From the NCBI GenBank assembly GCA_017460395.1, contig JAFUBA010000114.1, positions 1 through 59,474 of the forward strand: 59,474 nucleotides of DNA, in the 5' to 3' direction. The position numbers and the translations under genes are program-made. The notes beneath the pieces are model-generated. The model was given only the letters and a program-made list of their open reading frames with translations, was not told where the DNA came from and did not search any database. Shown here in pieces: positions 9,158-18,260 of this stretch (its first letter is position 1; every line of letters begins with the position of its first letter). The DNA is from Clostridia bacterium. GTDB lineage: Bacteria > Bacillota > Clostridia > Christensenellales > Aristaeellaceae.

Positions 9158-10330
9158 ATGGCGAAAGCAGTTCTGAACCAGGGTCGGGAAAAGCGTGTAT
9201 TCACTGGTCATCCATGGATTTTCCGCAGTGACATTCACCATGTGGACGGAGATTTCATCCCCGGTGACATGGTGGATGTGGTGTCCTCCAGGGGACGCTT
9301 TCTCGCAAAAGCGTTTTATAATCCATCCTCTCAGATTGCGCTTCGCATCATGACGGAGAAGGAAGAACCCGTGGACAGTGCCTTCATCCACAGGCGCGTG
9401 CATGAGGCCGTCGAGTACCGACGCACCTTTGCGGACCTTCACTCCTGCCGCCTGATTTTCGCAGAGAGCGATCGTCTCCCCGCCCTCATCGTTGACAGCT
9501 TCGGAGATGTGCTCGTGCTCCAGTGCCTTGCCCTTGGCATGGAACGCTTCAAAAAGGACATTGTGGATGCCCTGGTGGAGGAAATGCATCCAAGGGGAAT
9601 CTGGGAGCGTAACGATGTGCCCGTCCGCCGCCTGGAAGGACTGGACGAGTGTACTGGTCTTCTCTATGGCGAAGTCCCTGACCGGGTGGAGATGGTGGAG
9701 AACGGCGTCCACTTCCTGGTGGATGTGAAGGAAGGACAGAAGACCGGCTTCTTCCTTGATCAGAAGGAAAACCGGGCAGCCATTGCGCCGTTTGTAACGG
9801 GCCAGCGGGTGCTGGACTGCTTTACCCACACAGGCTCCTTTGCCCTGCATGCAGGCTACTATGGAGCCAGCGAGGTCACGGGTGTGGACATTTCCGCCTA
9901 CGCATGTGCATTTGCCACGGAGAATGCCCGCCTCAATCATCTCGAGGACCGGGTCCACTTTGTCGAGGCCAATGCCTTTGATCTTCTGAGCGAAAAGAGC
10001 CGTCAGGGTGAAACCTGGGACGTGATCATCCTCGATCCCCCTGCCTTCACCAAGACCCGTGCCCAGGTGGAAAGTGCCACACGGGGATATAAGGAGATCA
10101 ATCTCCGTGCCCTGAAGATGGTCCGCCCCGGTGGCTATCTCGTCACCTGCTCCTGCTCCCAGCACATCCATCCGGATGCCTTCCTCGATATCGTGCGGGA
10201 TGCCGCCCACGACGCCCGTGTCCGGCTCCGCCAGGTAGAATACAGAACGCAAGGTAAAGACCATCCGATCCTCCCTGCAGCCCCCGAAACGCAGTACCTG
10301 AAATGCGGTATTTTCCAGGTGTTCAGCTGA
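9158..10330 (+). CDS. rlmI: RlmI-type class I rRNA cytosine methyltransferase
   Basis: This 390-residue protein resembles RlmI (YccW), which makes 5-methylcytosine in 23S rRNA using S-adenosylmethionine. An N-terminal PUA RNA-binding domain (about 1-75, with GHPWIFRSDI) is followed by a Rossmann methyltransferase domain. The latter shows KTGFFLDQ near residue 195, the SAM-binding stretch VLDCFTHTGSFAL near 217-229, and the active-site motif LDPPAF near 292. The CSCSQ segment near residue 332 is typical of the family. The ATG at 9158 was chosen because it follows AGAAGAGG and sits just behind a clear promoter. An open frame from 9098 overlaps that promoter and is not used. Confidence 0.9.
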   Translation: MAKAVLNQGREKRVFTGHPWIFRSDIHHVDGDFIPGDMVDVVSSRGRFLAKAFYNPSSQIALRIMTEKEEPVDSAFIHRRVHEAVEYRRTFADLHSCRLIFAESDRLPALIVDSFGDVLVLQCLALGMERFKKDIVDALVEEMHPRGIWERNDVPVRRLEGLDECTGLLYGEVPDRVEMVENGVHFLVDVKEGQKTGFFLDQKENRAAIAPFVTGQRVLDCFTHTGSFALHAGYYGASEVTGVDISAYACAFATENARLNHLEDRVHFVEANAFDLLSEKSRQGETWDVIILDPPAFTKTRAQVESATRGYKEINLRALKMVRPGGYLVTCSCSQHIHPDAFLDIVRDAAHDARVRLRQVEYRTQGKDHPILPAAPETQYLKCGIFQVFS

Positions 10331-10348
10331 CTGCACACTGTTTTTCTT

Positions 10349-11701
10349 ATGAGTGACGAGGTGATCCGTTTGTCTCTTCGAGGCCGGCATGCAAAACTGA
10401 CTTCCTCGCAGATCATTGTCTCCGGGTTCCTTGCACTGATCCTGCTTGGCACCTTTCTCCTGATGCTCCCCATATCCAGCCGCCAGCCCGGCTGGGCCCA
10501 TTTTTCCGACTGCCTGTTCACCGCAACCTCCGCGGTGTGTGTGACAGGCCTTGTGGTGCAGGACACTGCAACGTACTGGACTGAATTTGGGCAGAGCATC
10601 ATCATCATTCTGATCCAGATCGGCGGTATGGGCGTCATCACAGTGGCTGTGGCTCTTGCGTTTCTCTCCGGGCAGAAAATCAGCCTCAGGGAGCGAAGCG
10701 TCATGCAAAACTCCATCTCCGCTCCGCAGGTGGGCGGCATCGTACGGCTGACCCGCATGATTCTCACAGGCACCCTGTTCTTTGAGGGGATCGGCGCTCT
10801 TCTGCTTTTGCCCGTCATGATCCCCCGCTTTGGAATCGGGCGGGGCATCTATTATGCCGTCTTCCATTCCATCTCAGCCTTCTGTAATGCAGGCTTTGAT
10901 CTGATGGGCGTGCAGGAACCGTTCTCTTCCCTGACCGGCTTTTCTCAGCATGTGCTGCTGAATGTCGTCATCATGATGCTTATCACAGTGGGCGGCATTG
11001 GTTTTCTCGTCTGGCAGGACGTGAAGGAACACGGCCTGCATATCGCCAAGTACCGCCTTCAGAGCAAAGTGGCCCTTCTGACCTCCCTGATTCTGGTGCT
11101 CCTTCCTGCTGCCTATCTCTACTTCTTCGAGCTTTCCTCGCTGGATCCTCTCCACCGAATCCTCCCATCCCTTTTTCAGTCTGTCACCCTTCGCACGGCC
11201 GGCTTCAACACCATGGACCTTGGCCGCATCAGCAGCAGCGGACATGGACTGATGATGTTCTGCATGCTGATCGGCGGCTCCCCCGGATCCACCGCTGGCG
11301 GTCTCAAGACCACCACCCTGACGGTCCTGGTCATGACCGCTGTCTCCGTGTTTCGCCGTCAGGATTCCGTAAGCTTTCTGGGGCGCCGGGTAGATGAACA
11401 GACGGTGAAGCAGGCCATTGCCCTCCTGATCATGTACCTCACGCTTTTCTTTCTCGGGGCCGTCGTCATCTGCCGGATCGAGCGCCTTCCGCTGATCAGC
11501 TGCCTGTTTGAGACAGCCTCCGCCGTGGGTACGGTGGGCATCACGCTGGGCATCACCAGCAGGCTCGGGACAGTCTCCCGCCTCATCCTGATTGCCCTGA
11601 TGTTCCTCGGGCGCGTCGGCGGACTCACCCTCATCTATGCAGCACAGTCCGGACATGTGTCCAAAAAGATGCTGCCTCTGGAAAAGCTCACGGTCGGATG
11701 A
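10349..11701 (+). CDS. ktrB: KtrB/TrkH-type potassium channel subunit
   Basis: This 450-residue integral membrane protein imports K+ (or Na+-coupled K+) with a cytoplasmic RCK partner. The four pore repeats can be followed by their filter loops: TSAVCVTGL, FCNAGFDLMG, LRTAGFNTMDLG and the fourth, SAVGTVGITLG. The ATG at 10349 has no good ribosome site. The in-frame TTG at 10370 follows GAGGTGAT closely, so the true start is uncertain by seven codons. It lies 18 bases after rlmI and 46 bases before ktrA, consistent with one transcript. Trk and Ktr forms are hard to separate by eye; the short RCK partner favours Ktr. Confidence 0.92.
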   Translation: MSDEVIRLSLRGRHAKLTSSQIIVSGFLALILLGTFLLMLPISSRQPGWAHFSDCLFTATSAVCVTGLVVQDTATYWTEFGQSIIIILIQIGGMGVITVAVALAFLSGQKISLRERSVMQNSISAPQVGGIVRLTRMILTGTLFFEGIGALLLLPVMIPRFGIGRGIYYAVFHSISAFCNAGFDLMGVQEPFSSLTGFSQHVLLNVVIMMLITVGGIGFLVWQDVKEHGLHIAKYRLQSKVALLTSLILVLLPAAYLYFFELSSLDPLHRILPSLFQSVTLRTAGFNTMDLGRISSSGHGLMMFCMLIGGSPGSTAGGLKTTTLTVLVMTAVSVFRRQDSVSFLGRRVDEQTVKQAIALLIMYLTLFFLGAVVICRIERLPLISCLFETASAVGTVGITLGITSRLGTVSRLILIALMFLGRVGGLTLIYAAQSGHVSKKMLPLEKLTVG

Positions 11702-11747
11702 GCACATCTCTTATACACTCTGACAATTGTGAAAGGACTGAGCTTCC

Positions 11748-12395
11748 ATGAAATCCGTGCTTTTGATCGGTCTTGGCCGATTTGGAAAACACATGGCGGA
11801 AAAGCTGGCAGAACTGAACCATGAGGTCATGGCCATCGACAAGCGTGAGGACCGGGTGAACGAGATCCTCCCCCTGGTCACAGATGCCCAGATCGGTGAC
11901 GCGGCCAGCAAAAGCTTTCTGGAGACCCTCGGTGTTGACAATTTTGACATCTGCTTTGTGGCCATCGGAGATGACTTCCAGAGCTCGCTGGTCATCACCT
12001 CCTACCTGAAGGAGCTGGGCGCCAGGAAGGTGGTGTCCCGGGCCTCCATGGAGATCCAGCGCCAGTTCCTCCTTCGAAATGGCGCAGACGATGTGATCTA
12101 TCCTGAGAAACAGCTGGCTGTCTGGTCCGCGATCCGCTATACCACGGACCACATCCAGGACTACATTGCCCTGGACGATGAGTACGCCATCTATGATCTG
12201 TCTGTGCCGAGTGAGTGGCACGACAAGACCGTGGGTGCTCTTGATATCCGGAAGAAATTCAATCTGAATCTGCTGGCCGTGCGCGAGAAGGGACAACCCA
12301 GCATCGTGGTGAACGGCGAAACCAGGATGCGGGAGGGGCAGACAATCCTGGTACTGGGCAAGTGGAAGGACATTCAGAGGTGCTTCAGAGTCTGA
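11748..12395 (+). CDS. ktrA: KtrA/TrkA-type regulatory RCK subunit of potassium uptake
   Basis: This 215-residue cytoplasmic protein gates the KtrB channel in response to bound nucleotide. An RCK-N Rossmann domain starts at residue 4 (LLIGLGRFG, the GxGxxG nucleotide site) and runs to about 130. An RCK-C domain follows from about 138 to 213. There is a single RCK unit, about 220 residues, the usual KtrA size rather than the doubled TrkA. The ribosome site GAAAGG lies upstream of the ATG. It is the last gene of the rlmI-ktrB-ktrA group and is followed by a terminator. Confidence 0.93.
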   Translation: MKSVLLIGLGRFGKHMAEKLAELNHEVMAIDKREDRVNEILPLVTDAQIGDAASKSFLETLGVDNFDICFVAIGDDFQSSLVITSYLKELGARKVVSRASMEIQRQFLLRNGADDVIYPEKQLAVWSAIRYTTDHIQDYIALDDEYAIYDLSVPSEWHDKTVGALDIRKKFNLNLLAVREKGQPSIVVNGETRMREGQTILVLGKWKDIQRCFRV

Positions 12396-12400
12396 ATACA

Positions 12401-12443
12401 AACAGCCGAGGGGATTCTCTTCTGATTCCCCTCGGCTGTTTTT
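12401..12443. terminator. Terminator between ktrA and the convergent ABC operon
   Basis: A 14-bp stem AACAGCCGAGGGGA / TCCCCTCGGCTGTT with a 12-base loop is followed by TTT on the plus strand. The gene on the minus strand ends at 12451, so the hairpin may serve both directions. Confidence 0.88.
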
Positions 12444-12450
12444 GATATGC

Positions 12451-12942
12451 TTACATGTCGCCCAGACCAAATTCGTCTGTGATGATCTCCTCATCTTCTT
12501 CGGTCGTGCTGCTTGCCACCGGGACGAACTCGCTCATCCACTCGTCCTGGCTGCGCCCGGCCAGATACCCAGGAAGATTCACCACGATCCCATCCAGGCT
12601 GTACGGCAGATCGATGGCCACCTCCTGCGTGTAGGGCTCATCGCCTTTTTCCTTGGTGATTTCAAGGGTCATCTTGAAATTCTGTCCGATCCAGGTCGCC
12701 ATGCCGCGCTCGCGCTTTGCAAGACGCGCCACACGGTTTCCGTTCACATATACGTCCACCCGCTGGAGCGTGCCGATGGATTCCCCGTTCTCCAGCTCCA
12801 GGGTCTTGTTGTCAAAGTACACCGTGTGCCCGCGACCGATCACGAACATCCAGGCTGCGATGGCGATCAGGACCACGAGCGTCAGAATCCGCGCCGTCCA
12901 TTTTCTGCTGCCGGACGGCTTTTTTTCTTTTACCTCGCTCAT
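12451..12942 (-). CDS. Single-pass membrane protein encoded with the ABC importer
   Basis: This is a 163-residue protein. A basic N-terminus is followed by one membrane helix (about 18-36), then an outside domain of about 105 residues beginning GRGHTVYFDNK, and an acidic tail (TTEEDEEIITDEFG). I recall a domain of unknown function (DUF6672) with this opening in ABC importer operons; the number should be verified. The start ATG overlaps the stop of the upstream permease by four bases, so translation is coupled. It is the last gene of the operon. Its function is unknown; a helper in substrate capture or in complex stability is possible. Confidence 0.75.
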   Translation of the reverse strand: MSEVKEKKPSGSRKWTARILTLVVLIAIAAWMFVIGRGHTVYFDNKTLELENGESIGTLQRVDVYVNGNRVARLAKRERGMATWIGQNFKMTLEITKEKGDEPYTQEVAIDLPYSLDGIVVNLPGYLAGRSQDEWMSEFVPVASSTTEEDEEIITDEFGLGDM

Positions 12943-14051
12943 GCCTTCTCCCCCTTCCGCTGGTCCTCTTCAAGCTGGCGGCCAAGGCTCTGTTTTGCCC
13001 TGCGCTTCTTGGTCTCATACATGACCAGGGCCACCGTGATGACGCCGTAGGAGACAAACACGCGGAAATACTCACCGATCATGGAGTCTCCGGTGATCTT
13101 GGCACCTGCGCTCGGGGCCACGATGAACATGAGATGGAACAGGATCACGCCGAGGAACACATTCCCGATGGATGCCTTGTCCACGCTGGCACCGCCGACC
13201 AGCAGTGCTGCGATGCAGAACATGCCGATCTGGGAGTGAGAAGAGTAGGTGGAGAGGTTGCCCATGTTCTGGAGGTAAATGATCATGCCAAAGCCGGCCA
13301 GCACCGTGGAGATCACGATGGAGATGATCCTGGTGCGCTCCACCTGGATGCCGGCATCCCTTGCCACGTCCATGTCCTGACCGACGGCCCGCATGTCCTG
13401 GCCAAGCTTGGTCTTGCGGAACCAGACGATGGCAAGGCACATGAGCGCGATGATGATCAGGGTCAGCACAGGGATTTTTACGCCGCTCACGCGGATCGCG
13501 AGAAGATCGTCCAGACACTGACGCATGTTGAGCAGGGACACCGTGTTGCGGATGCCGTAGCCGCGGGGCAGCTTGATGGAAGAATGCGCGATCGGGATGA
13601 TCGGTCCCATCATGTAGAGCACCACCAGCTGATACACACCGTTGATGAAATAGCTGATGATATAGCTGGTCACCATCTCTCGGCCCTTGGCCATGTTCAG
13701 GATCTTCCCGCACAGAAGGCCCAGTGCCACGGAGAAGGGAATGGAGATGATCATGGCCAGCACCACGCCCGGGATGCCCCAGATCTGCCAGTCGCTGACC
13801 AGAATCAGGGCGATCTCCCCGGCCATGGCGCCGAGGGTCATGCCGAAGTTCAGGCCCATGCCAGCCATGATGGGGATCAGGAGAGAGAGAATCAGGAAAG
13901 CATTTCTGCCAAGCCTGGTGATGATTTCATTGAGAAGGTATGTGGGTGAAAACCCTGAAATCGGGATGCAGAAAGCACAGATCAGAATGAACATGATGGG
14001 CACTGAGTTGCCTCTGAGGAACTCGCCCAGGGAAAACTTTTTCTTATTCAT
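12939..14051 (-). CDS. ABC importer permease (RbsC-like), second subunit
   Basis: This 370-residue membrane protein belongs to the BPD_transp_2-type permeases that carry sugars or nucleosides. About eight to ten hydrophobic segments are visible, with the family's GLNFGMTLGAMAGE segment near residues 66-79 and VGGASVDKASIGN late in the chain. The start overlaps the stop of the preceding permease by four bases (ATGA), as does its own stop with the next gene. The two permeases differ and presumably form a heterodimer. The substrate cannot be read from the sequence. Confidence 0.88.
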   Translation of the reverse strand: MNKKKFSLGEFLRGNSVPIMFILICAFCIPISGFSPTYLLNEIITRLGRNAFLILSLLIPIMAGMGLNFGMTLGAMAGEIALILVSDWQIWGIPGVVLAMIISIPFSVALGLLCGKILNMAKGREMVTSYIISYFINGVYQLVVLYMMGPIIPIAHSSIKLPRGYGIRNTVSLLNMRQCLDDLLAIRVSGVKIPVLTLIIIALMCLAIVWFRKTKLGQDMRAVGQDMDVARDAGIQVERTRIISIVISTVLAGFGMIIYLQNMGNLSTYSSHSQIGMFCIAALLVGGASVDKASIGNVFLGVILFHLMFIVAPSAGAKITGDSMIGEYFRVFVSYGVITVALVMYETKKRRAKQSLGRQLEEDQRKGEKA

Positions 14052-15118
14052 CGCGACGCCTCCGATTTCCTGGTCAGAGCATAGAGAATCATGCCGTTGG
14101 ACACGATGATACGGATGACCTCGCTCATATCCATGTGAATCATATTGTTCATGACCGTGGGCGTCATCGTCACGATACCCTGGAAGAGGAAGGTGCCGAT
14201 GATCACGTTCATGATCGTCGCCTTGTTGACCGTCGCACCGCCGATGAGGATGGCGGAGACGGCCGGAAGCGCCATGTTGAAGGGTGCCATGTAGAGCTGG
14301 ACAAAACCAAAGCCCTGCTCATACACCAGAATGCCAACGGCCGCCAGCCATGTGGACATGACCACCGACAGCATGCGGATGCGGTCAATATCGATCCCGG
14401 CTGCCCGCGCAAAGGTGGGGTTGGAGCCGACTGCCGTCATGGCCGTACCGGTCTTGGTGAGCAGGAATGCCCACATGGCAAAGGCCAGAAGGGCAAAGAA
14501 GAGAAGCGCACCGGTCGGGATCACCAGGGTACCGATCTGGATCTGGAGGAAACTGGAGAGTACCTTGTCATAATACCCCTCCACCGAGATCGTGGTACGA
14601 AGTCCCTTGCCTGCAAGGCCCCAGACCATGTTCGGGCTGTGATAGGGCAGAAGCAGCCACATCATGCACATGAAGGAGACGGACGAGAAGCCCACATAGG
14701 TGGCAATCATCATCTCACCGCCCTTGATGCGGTTGAGGAGCCAGCCATAGCCGCCGCCCAGCAGGATGGCGAAGGGCGTGGAAATCACGATGGCCATCAC
14801 AAAGCTCATGGGGCCGGAAAAGCCAAATTCCATGGACAGGGTGGCGCCGAGGAGACCTGAGATGATGCCAAGTGGCAGCCCAAAGTTCAGCCCGCACCCG
14901 GAGTGGACCATGGGTACCATGGCCAACACCAGAATCGCGTTCCAGGAAAACCTGTTGATGGTGTTGGTGAGCTGTACACCCAGATCCGAACCCACCATGG
15001 GCGCTGCAATAAACAGGAGCAGGAGGAAGCCGGCAATGATCAGTCTGGGCAGTCCGAAGGACTGAACAAAGGATCTCAGTTTGCCCTGAACTCCGCTTCG
15101 CTTTACGGATTCACTCAT
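14048..15118 (-). CDS. ABC importer permease (RbsC-like), first subunit
   Basis: This 356-residue integral membrane permease has the same pattern as its neighbour: GCGLNFGLPLGIISG near residues 80-94, and IGGATVNKATIMNVIIGT near residues 290-308. An N-terminal basic stretch precedes the first helix at about 30-46. The ATG is preceded by GGAGGG at six bases. It follows the ATPase gene by 18 bases. Together with the other permease it should form the membrane channel of the importer energised by the double ATPase upstream. Confidence 0.88.
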   Translation of the reverse strand: MSESVKRSGVQGKLRSFVQSFGLPRLIIAGFLLLLFIAAPMVGSDLGVQLTNTINRFSWNAILVLAMVPMVHSGCGLNFGLPLGIISGLLGATLSMEFGFSGPMSFVMAIVISTPFAILLGGGYGWLLNRIKGGEMMIATYVGFSSVSFMCMMWLLLPYHSPNMVWGLAGKGLRTTISVEGYYDKVLSSFLQIQIGTLVIPTGALLFFALLAFAMWAFLLTKTGTAMTAVGSNPTFARAAGIDIDRIRMLSVVMSTWLAAVGILVYEQGFGFVQLYMAPFNMALPAVSAILIGGATVNKATIMNVIIGTFLFQGIVTMTPTVMNNMIHMDMSEVIRIIVSNGMILYALTRKSEASR

Positions 15119-15136
15119 ATGTTTCCCTCCTTTTCC

Positions 15137-16723
15137 TTACTTCACCTGGCTGACCATGAGTTCGCCGAGCTGCTCAGAGGACGCAGAAGCCGGAAGAATG
15201 CCCGCGATGGACCCACCGGACACGATGGCAATCCGGTCGCAGATCTGCCGGAGCTCCTCGAGCTCGGAGGAGATCATCACGATGGTCACGCCGCTTTCAC
15301 GGTTAAACCTCTTGAGGGCATCCAGCACCAGCGCCTTTGCGCCCACGTCGATGCCGCGGGTTGGCTCCGAGACGAACAGGAATCTCGGCTCCATGGCAAA
15401 GGTCTTGGCAAGGCAGATTTTCTGCTGGTTGCCACCGGAGAGCTCCCTGGCCTTCTGGCGGGAGGATGTGCAGCGAATCTGCAGCTCATCAATATACTTT
15501 TTCGTGACCTCTTCGATGGCCTTCTCATCACGCCACTTGATCAGACCGCCCAGGTATTTTTTGAGGAACTTGTTCTGGATCTGCATGGCAGGGAACGCGA
15601 CGTTCCATTCGAGAGATTCATCGAGGAGAAGGCCCACGCCGCGCCGGTCCTCGGACACGAAGGCCAGGGACGCATCGAGACACCTGCGCGGCTGATTGAG
15701 CGGAATCTCCTTCCCCTCAAACGTCACCCTGCCGCCTGCCTCATACAGGCCCATGATGCCGTTTGGAATGCCGAGCTTCCCCTGGCCGGCAAGCCCGCCG
15801 ATACCAAGGATCTCGCCCTTTTTGACATCCAGTGTGACATCTCTCACCGTCTCGCCCGGCATATCGACCCAGAGCCGCTCAATGGACATGACCGTCTCCT
15901 GGGAGGGCAGCTCCCGGAAGGTTCTCGCGCTCAGCTGCACATCGCGGCCCACCATCCAGTGGGTGATCTCCTGGACATTGGTGTCCCTGGCCGCCACGTC
16001 CTGCACGACCCGGCCGTCCCGCATGACCACCACCTGATCGCACACATTCAGGATCTCCTGCAGGCGATGGGTGATGAAGATCACAGAGATTCCCCGCTCC
16101 GCCATGGAGCGGATGGAGTCCAGAAGAGCCCCTGCCTCGTGCTCTGTCAAAACGGCTGTGGGTTCATCGAGGATCAGGAGTTTCAGCTGATCCTTGCTCA
16201 GTTCCCTTGCAATCTCCGTGAACTGCTTGTGGCCCACGGGCATGTCCGAGATGACCATGGAGCCATCGATCATGACGCCCATCTTCTCGATGGCGTCCCC
16301 GGCCTTTTTCTTCATGGCGTCCCGGTTCAGCGTATCCAGGCGGTCTCCGAACACGTCGGACAGCACACTGTGCTTTTTCGGCTCGCGGTTGAGCAGAATG
16401 TTTTCCGTTGCAGTAAAGCCGGGAATGAGCGAAAACTCCTGATGCACCATCCCGATTCCGGCGGCCAGAGCCTCAAAGGGCGTCTGGAAGGAAACCTTCT
16501 CCCCACTCAGAAGAATGTCGCCTGAATAACCGCCTGTCTCCCGGATCACGTCCATGCCGAAGAGAATCTTCATCAGGGTGCTCTTCCCTGCCCCGTTCTC
16601 TCCGACAAGCCCCAGGACTTTCCCTTCGCCCAGGGTGAAATTGATATCTTCCAGGACCTGATTTCCGAAGAAATCCTTCCTGATGTTTTTCATCTCCAGA
16701 AGCGGAGCCTTCCTGTCATCCAT
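15137..16723 (-). CDS. Double-domain ABC importer ATPase (RbsA/MglA-like)
   Basis: This 528-residue protein has two nucleotide-binding domains in tandem. Domain 1 has Walker A GENGAGKST near residues 38-46 and Walker B LLILDEPTAVL. Domain 2 has the weak Walker A usual for this family (GGLAGQGKLG), an LSGGNQQK signature, and a Walker B that reads LFVSEPTRGID, with Ser near residue 451 where Asp is normal. Domain 2 is therefore probably impaired, while domain 1 looks complete. The start at 16723 has AGGAG unusually far upstream. The gene follows the binding-protein gene after a hairpin. Confidence 0.9.
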   Translation of the reverse strand: MDDRKAPLLEMKNIRKDFFGNQVLEDINFTLGEGKVLGLVGENGAGKSTLMKILFGMDVIRETGGYSGDILLSGEKVSFQTPFEALAAGIGMVHQEFSLIPGFTATENILLNREPKKHSVLSDVFGDRLDTLNRDAMKKKAGDAIEKMGVMIDGSMVISDMPVGHKQFTEIARELSKDQLKLLILDEPTAVLTEHEAGALLDSIRSMAERGISVIFITHRLQEILNVCDQVVVMRDGRVVQDVAARDTNVQEITHWMVGRDVQLSARTFRELPSQETVMSIERLWVDMPGETVRDVTLDVKKGEILGIGGLAGQGKLGIPNGIMGLYEAGGRVTFEGKEIPLNQPRRCLDASLAFVSEDRRGVGLLLDESLEWNVAFPAMQIQNKFLKKYLGGLIKWRDEKAIEEVTKKYIDELQIRCTSSRQKARELSGGNQQKICLAKTFAMEPRFLFVSEPTRGIDVGAKALVLDALKRFNRESGVTIVMISSELEELRQICDRIAIVSGGSIAGILPASASSEQLGELMVSQVK

Positions 16724-16792
16724 CGAATTCGCCCATCTCCTGCTAAACTTTACTCTGTTTTGGACCCTATATCAGGATACGTTCTCATAAAA

Positions 16793-16819
16793 GAAAGGGG
16801 AGGGACATGCCTCCCCTTT
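16793..16819 (-). terminator. Hairpin between the binding-protein and ATPase genes
   Basis: On the minus strand a 10-bp stem AAAGGGGAGG / CCTCCCCTTT with a 6-base loop is followed by CTTTTATG. Placed after the binding-protein gene, it would let only part of the transcripts continue into the ATPase and permease genes. Confidence 0.75.
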
Positions 16820-16866
16820 CCGCTGTCTGTATTGTAGGTAGAAAATTGGGTTTATGCGTTCAAAAA

Positions 16867-18057
16867 TTACTTCACGGTGAAGTACTTCTCCGGCACTTCC
16901 ACATCGGTGGAGCCCATGTAGTGGCCAGGATTGCCCATGATATAGGTGTCCTGATACACCAGGAAGGTGTTGTCGCTCTTCACGCCGGTTTCTGCATTGG
17001 TGTAGCTGGAGCCGTTCCATGCAGCGTTCGGGGAGAACACTTCGTAGGCCTTGGCGATGTCGTCGATGTCGCACAGTTCGCTCTCGCCCTTGATCACGTT
17101 CATGGCGTGCTGAGCAAGGCCGGCGGACACGGTGTAGCCATAGGAGTAAGCCCAGGTGCCGAAGCGGCCCTCGCCGCCCTTTTCGACCACAGCAGCTTCC
17201 ACGCTGGCAAGGATCTTCTCGAAGTCGCCACCGGCGTCGGTCAGATCAAGACCCAGAGCGCCCGGATAGCCCATCAGAGGAGAGGGCAGGTCAGCTTCGA
17301 TGAAGTAGCCGCCATAGGCCAGCAGCTGCTTGAGCAGCGGCTCAGTGTGAGCATCGTTGGTGCAGAAGTAAGCGCTGTTCTTGCCATACTTCTCGATCCA
17401 TTCGGGCGCCTTCTCCAGGATGTAGGCCTGAGCACCGGGCACGCCCACGTCAGAGGTGGGGTCGGGCGCAGTTTCCGGCACGAAGTTCATGCCGAATTCC
17501 TTGCAGGCTTCCTGCATGATCGCCACGCGGCGGCTCATGGTCTCATAGGACATGTGGCGGGGGAAGGAGATGTGCACGAAGGTGTCGCAGCCGAGCTCGT
17601 GGGCGGTGCGGATCATCAGATAGCCGCGGGCCACAAAGTCGTTGTTGCAGACCAGGTCAGCAGCACTGCCGATCTCGGGCAGGTCCTCATGGGCCTCACC
17701 GGCGATGCACAGGATGTCAGGACGGCGTTCCTTCACCTGACGGAAAGCCTCGGTGGTGCCAGGGATAGCCTGGTTCACGATGATGGCCTTCATCTGGGGG
17801 TCATCGGTGAAGTTCACGATGGTCTGAATGGTGGTCTCGACCTCATCCATGAAGTTGTCAGGATAGATGGCCAGCTTCACCCTGTCTTCGCCATACATGG
17901 CCTGGAAGGCCTCTGCACCGCGGCGGTCGTCCTCAGACTGGGAGACGGAACCGGTCACGATGGCGATGTGGAAATCTTCTGTCGCTTCCGCGGAGGCAAA
18001 GGAGACCATGGAGAGCACCATTGCCAGGCACAGGAGCAGACCTACGAGTTTACGCAT
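16867..18057 (-). CDS. DUF3798-like extracellular substrate-binding protein
   Basis: This 396-residue secreted binding protein has a type I signal peptide (MRKLVGLLLCLAMVLSM...ASA, cut near residue 22). The mature part opens DFHIAIVTGSVSQSEDD and carries HISFPRHMSYETM, FVPETAPDPTSDVG and CTNDAHTEPLLKQ, which I recognise from the uncharacterised DUF3798 family. No lipobox cysteine is present, which is unusual for a binding protein in a single-membrane bacterium. The start at 18057 follows AGGAGGA; an upstream in-frame ATG at 18090 has no ribosome site. It is the first gene of the importer operon behind a strong promoter. The ligand is unknown. Confidence 0.85.
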   Translation of the reverse strand: MRKLVGLLLCLAMVLSMVSFASAEATEDFHIAIVTGSVSQSEDDRRGAEAFQAMYGEDRVKLAIYPDNFMDEVETTIQTIVNFTDDPQMKAIIVNQAIPGTTEAFRQVKERRPDILCIAGEAHEDLPEIGSAADLVCNNDFVARGYLMIRTAHELGCDTFVHISFPRHMSYETMSRRVAIMQEACKEFGMNFVPETAPDPTSDVGVPGAQAYILEKAPEWIEKYGKNSAYFCTNDAHTEPLLKQLLAYGGYFIEADLPSPLMGYPGALGLDLTDAGGDFEKILASVEAAVVEKGGEGRFGTWAYSYGYTVSAGLAQHAMNVIKGESELCDIDDIAKAYEVFSPNAAWNGSSYTNAETGVKSDNTFLVYQDTYIMGNPGHYMGSTDVEVPEKYFTVK

Positions 18058-18093
18058 AGGTGAATTCCTCCTCTTATGTATTTTGGGCATAAC

Positions 18094-18114
18094 GCCCGCC
18101 TTTATCAGGCGGGC
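18094..18114 (-). promoter_or_regulatory. Hairpin in the 5' leader of the binding-protein mRNA
   Basis: GCCCGCC and GGCGGGC pair across a 7-base loop, 5 to 25 bases after the expected transcription start. It may protect the abundant message from decay or act in regulation. There is no T-run, so it is not a terminator. Confidence 0.5.
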
Positions 18115-18126
18115 AAACCATGGAAA

Positions 18127-18154
18127 ATTATAGAAATGCGCCCCTTTCTGTCAA
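18127..18154 (-). promoter_or_regulatory. Sigma-A promoter of the DUF3798 importer operon
   Basis: On the minus strand TTGACA (18154-18149), a 16-base spacer and a perfect TATAAT (18132-18127) lie about 70 bases upstream of the binding-protein start. Confidence 0.87.
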
Positions 18155-18222
18155 GAATCAGTGCACCATGATGCCGCGGTAAAGCGGTTTGTCCGGGCGA
18201 ATCCCCAGGAAAAAAACATCAG

Positions 18223-18254
18223 AAAAACAGCTCCCTGACATCTTACAGGGAGCT
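18223..18254 (-). terminator. Terminator after era
   Basis: On the minus strand a 9-bp stem AGCTCCCTG / CAGGGAGCT with an 8-base loop is followed by TTTTT. It ends the phoH-pgpH-ybeY/cdd-era transcript. Confidence 0.88.
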
Positions 18255-18260
18255 TACCAG

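Noticed and set aside
10349-12395. Frameshift or missing start in ktrB
   Set aside because: The lack of a ribosome site at the ATG is explained by a possible TTG start at 10370. All four pore loops are present in one frame.
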